Below are positions 4,392-6,346 of a DNA stretch of 6,346 bases, one piece after another. This stretch comes from Acidimicrobiaceae bacterium (GTDB lineage: Bacteria; Actinomycetota; Acidimicrobiia; Acidimicrobiales; Ilumatobacteraceae). The stretch is taken from NCBI GenBank assembly GCA_002727235.1, contig PBWL01000039.1:7368-13713 (forward strand), given 5' to 3'. How positions within the stretch are numbered: the stretch's first letter is position 1; each line of letters starts with the position of its first letter. Made by a program: the position numbers and the translations under genes. A model generated the notes under the pieces. It saw nothing but the letters and a program-made list of their open reading frames with translations, ran no database searches and was not told the origin of the DNA.

Positions 4392-6346
4392 ATGGCTACA
4401 AAACAATCATCCTCCAGCGCCAAAAACGGTCGCCCGCTCGTCATCGTCGAGTCGCCTGCAAAGGCGAAGACGATCTCGAAATTTCTGGGCTCCGAGTTCG
4501 ATGTCCGCGCCTCAGTTGGCCATGTTGCCGACCTTCCTTCAAAAGGTCTCGCAGTTGACGTCGACGACGGTTTCAAACCGACCTACGAGCTCACCGACCG
4601 AGGCCGCCAGGTCGTCAAAGAGTTGCGAGCAGCCCTTAAAGAAGCATCAGAGCTCTATCTCGCAACCGACGAAGATCGCGAGGGTGAAGCCATTTCATGG
4701 CACCTAATCCAGCACCTGAAGCCGAAAGTGCCCGTGAAACGAATGGTGTTCCACGAGATCACTCGAGGCGCGATCGATCACGCAGTCGAAAACCCTCGCG
4801 AAATCGATGATGGTCTTGTCGATGCCGCAGAAACCCGCCGCATTCTCGATCGCCTCTATGGCTACGAGGTCTCCCCGATTCTTTGGCGCAAGGTCAACAG
4901 AGGGCTGTCAGCAGGTCGTGTGCAAAGCCCCTCGATCCGACTCATTGTCGAGCGAGAGCGCGAACGCATCGCATTTATCTCCGCCGGCTACTGGTCGATC
5001 GATCTCGACGCGGCAACCACGCCTGCGTTCACTGCTCGTCTCGTTGTTGTCGATGGCACAAAAGTTGCGACCGGTAAAGATTTCGGTGCTGACGGCAAAC
5101 CGAGCGACAAGGTCGTTGCTATCGATGAGGCCCGTGCCTCCTCACTGGCCGAGGGCCTCCGAGACGCAGCCGTGTCGGTGCGCAGTGTTGACACCAAGCC
5201 CTATCGGTCGTCTCCGAAGGCACCGTTTATGACCTCGACCCTTCAACAAGAGGGCGGACGTCGTCTCCGTTTGTCGTCATCGCAGGTGATGCGCATCGCC
5301 CAGGGGCTGTACGAGCGAGGCTTCATTACCTACATGCGTACCGACAACGTGATTCTTTCTGATGACGCTCTTTCAGAGACCCGCAGCATCATCGGAGCCA
5401 CATACGGCGATGCCTTCTTGTCTGAACAACCACGTCGACATACCTCGAAGTCGAAGAACGCTCAGGAAGCGCACGAGGCGATCCGACCAACCACTCCTAT
5501 GCGGAACCCCCGAGAGATCTCGAACGAACTCGACCGCCAGGAGCTTGCGCTCTACACCCTGATCTGGCAACGCACGTTGGCCTCGCAGATGGCAGATGCA
5601 CGTGGAACGACGCTCAGCCTTCGCCTCGGTGCCGTTTCCTCTCACGAGAACACCGACTGTGAGTTCACGGCAAGTGGCACGACAATCGAGTTTGAAGGTC
5701 ACCGAGCGGTGCTCGGCGACGTCGATGGTGATTCAGAAAACGAGACCGAGAAAGAAGAGCTATTGCCAGCTCTCGCAGTCGGTGATGTTGTTCCGGTACA
5801 GGCCTGCACGCCAGAAGGTCACAACACCACACCTCCTGCCCGTTTCACTGAAGCCAGCCTCGTCAAACGGCTTGAAGAACTCGGCATTGGTCGACCGTCA
5901 ACGTGGGCTTCAATTATTCAGACGATTCAAGATCGCGGATACGTCTGGAAGAAGGGTCAAGCGCTTGTCCCCACATGGACGGCGTTCGCTGTCGTTGGTC
6001 TTCTTGAAGATCACTTCGATGACCTCGTCGATTACGAACTCACCGCAAAAATTGAAGAAGATCTCGACGACATCGCCCGTGGTCGACGCGAGAAATCAGA
6101 CTGGCTGACGCGCTTTTACTTCGGCGGTGACACGTTGCCCGGTCTGAAGCATCTCGTCGAGGAAAACCTCGACCAAATCGATGCCGCAAGCATCAACTCG
6201 TTCCCCATCGGGAATGATCCTGACGGAAACGAAATCATTGCGAAGCCCGGCAAGTACGGCCCGTATATCAAGCGTGGAGACGATACCGCCAGCATCCCTG
6301 ACGATCTCGCCCCCGACGAACTCACCCTCGACGAAGCCTTGCGACT
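4392..6346 (+). CDS. topA: DNA topoisomerase I (type IA), 3' end beyond window
   Basis: The first 651 codons of TopA, which relaxes negative supercoils by cutting one DNA strand through a 5'-phosphotyrosine. The Toprim domain has PLVIVESPAKAKTI (15-28) with E20 and ATDEDREGEAI (91-101) with the acidic triad D93, D95 and E97. The catalytic motif is ITYMRTDN with Y314 and R316. Other family landmarks are RLYGYEVSP, SAGRVQSPSIRLI, PFMTSTLQQEGG, QEAHEAIRPT and EELGIGRPSTWASI. A segment near the edge, from NSFPIGNDPDG to KPGKYGPYIKRG, looks like the start of the C-terminal topoisomerase repeats of actinobacterial and related enzymes, and the rest lies outside. The frame is open and intact throughout. 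The ATG at 4392 is the first start after an in-frame TGA at 4371-4373, and the 13 residues before the conserved core are a short Lys/Ser-rich leader. It is transcribed away from the photolyase across a 64-bp gap. No clear Shine-Dalgarno. Confidence 0.97.
   Translation, partial: MATKQSSSSAKNGRPLVIVESPAKAKTISKFLGSEFDVRASVGHVADLPSKGLAVDVDDGFKPTYELTDRGRQVVKELRAALKEASELYLATDEDREGEAISWHLIQHLKPKVPVKRMVFHEITRGAIDHAVENPREIDDGLVDAAETRRILDRLYGYEVSPILWRKVNRGLSAGRVQSPSIRLIVERERERIAFISAGYWSIDLDAATTPAFTARLVVVDGTKVATGKDFGADGKPSDKVVAIDEARASSLAEGLRDAAVSVRSVDTKPYRSSPKAPFMTSTLQQEGGRRLRLSSSQVMRIAQGLYERGFITYMRTDNVILSDDALSETRSIIGATYGDAFLSEQPRRHTSKSKNAQEAHEAIRPTTPMRNPREISNELDRQELALYTLIWQRTLASQMADARGTTLSLRLGAVSSHENTDCEFTASGTTIEFEGHRAVLGDVDGDSENETEKEELLPALAVGDVVPVQACTPEGHNTTPPARFTEASLVKRLEELGIGRPSTWASIIQTIQDRGYVWKKGQALVPTWTAFAVVGLLEDHFDDLVDYELTAKIEEDLDDIARGRREKSDWLTRFYFGGDTLPGLKHLVEENLDQIDAASINSFPIGNDPDGNEIIAKPGKYGPYIKRGDDTASIPDDLAPDELTLDEALR

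Noticed and set aside
4243..4707. Open frame of 154 codons on + overlapping the photolyase start and the topA start
   Set aside because: Within topA it is out of frame with the Toprim motifs, and its translation is low-complexity Ser/Arg/Pro rich.
5236..5262. Methionine in the PFMTSTLQQ motif of TopA as a possible defect
   Set aside because: This position varies among active TopA proteins, as the E. coli enzyme has Ile there from memory, and all catalytic residues are present.
5596..6108. Open frames on both strands inside topA (for example 5596-6108 on + and 5373-5702 on -)
   Set aside because: The topA frame is continuous with family motifs on both sides of these positions, so they are shadows.
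1..6346. CRISPR arrays, tRNA/rRNA genes, insertion sequences, toxin-antitoxin or phage-type genes
   Set aside because: I read both strands and saw no direct-repeat arrays, RNA-gene cores, transposase motifs or terminal repeats. Coding is nearly continuous with housekeeping-type genes.

Overview
The window is a densely coded, mid-GC stretch of bacterial chromosome. It holds five protein-coding genes and almost no spare DNA. The organism is most likely an actinobacterium. The TopA and RsgA sequences read like actinobacterial versions, no gene has a clear Shine-Dalgarno sequence, and three starts carry a TANNNT box 5-8 nt upstream, as leaderless actinobacterial genes do. The moderate GC, an ACAD11-like acyl-CoA dehydrogenase and an iron-sulfur photolyase would fit Acidimicrobiia, possibly aquatic. 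That class-level guess is inference from memory of the families, not a search.

Layout, left to right: a small DUF952 protein on + (42-428) meets the end of an acyl-CoA dehydrogenase on - (380-1708), and the two overlap tail to tail by 49 bp. Further right on the minus strand come rsgA (1737-2777) and an FeS-BCP/PhrB-type photolyase (2795-4327). Read in the direction of transcription the set is photolyase, then rsgA, then acyl-CoA dehydrogenase, with gaps of only 17 and 28 bp, so it is operon-like. A 64-bp divergent gap (4328-4391) separates the photolyase from topA on + (4392 to the window edge), which is cut off before its C-terminus.

The genes do not form one obvious pathway. TopA (chromosome supercoiling) and RsgA (30S ribosome maturation) are housekeeping. 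The photolyase repairs UV lesions with light. The dehydrogenase does acyl-CoA oxidation. The DUF952 protein is uncharacterised. I see no mobile element, CRISPR array, RNA gene or defence-type system, and no convincing unknown system. The points most worth following are the repeated -10-like box just ahead of all three minus-strand starts, a photolyase whose electron-transfer residues seem to differ from the characterised relatives while the cluster cysteines and active-site histidines are kept, and the antisense gene overlap near the left edge.
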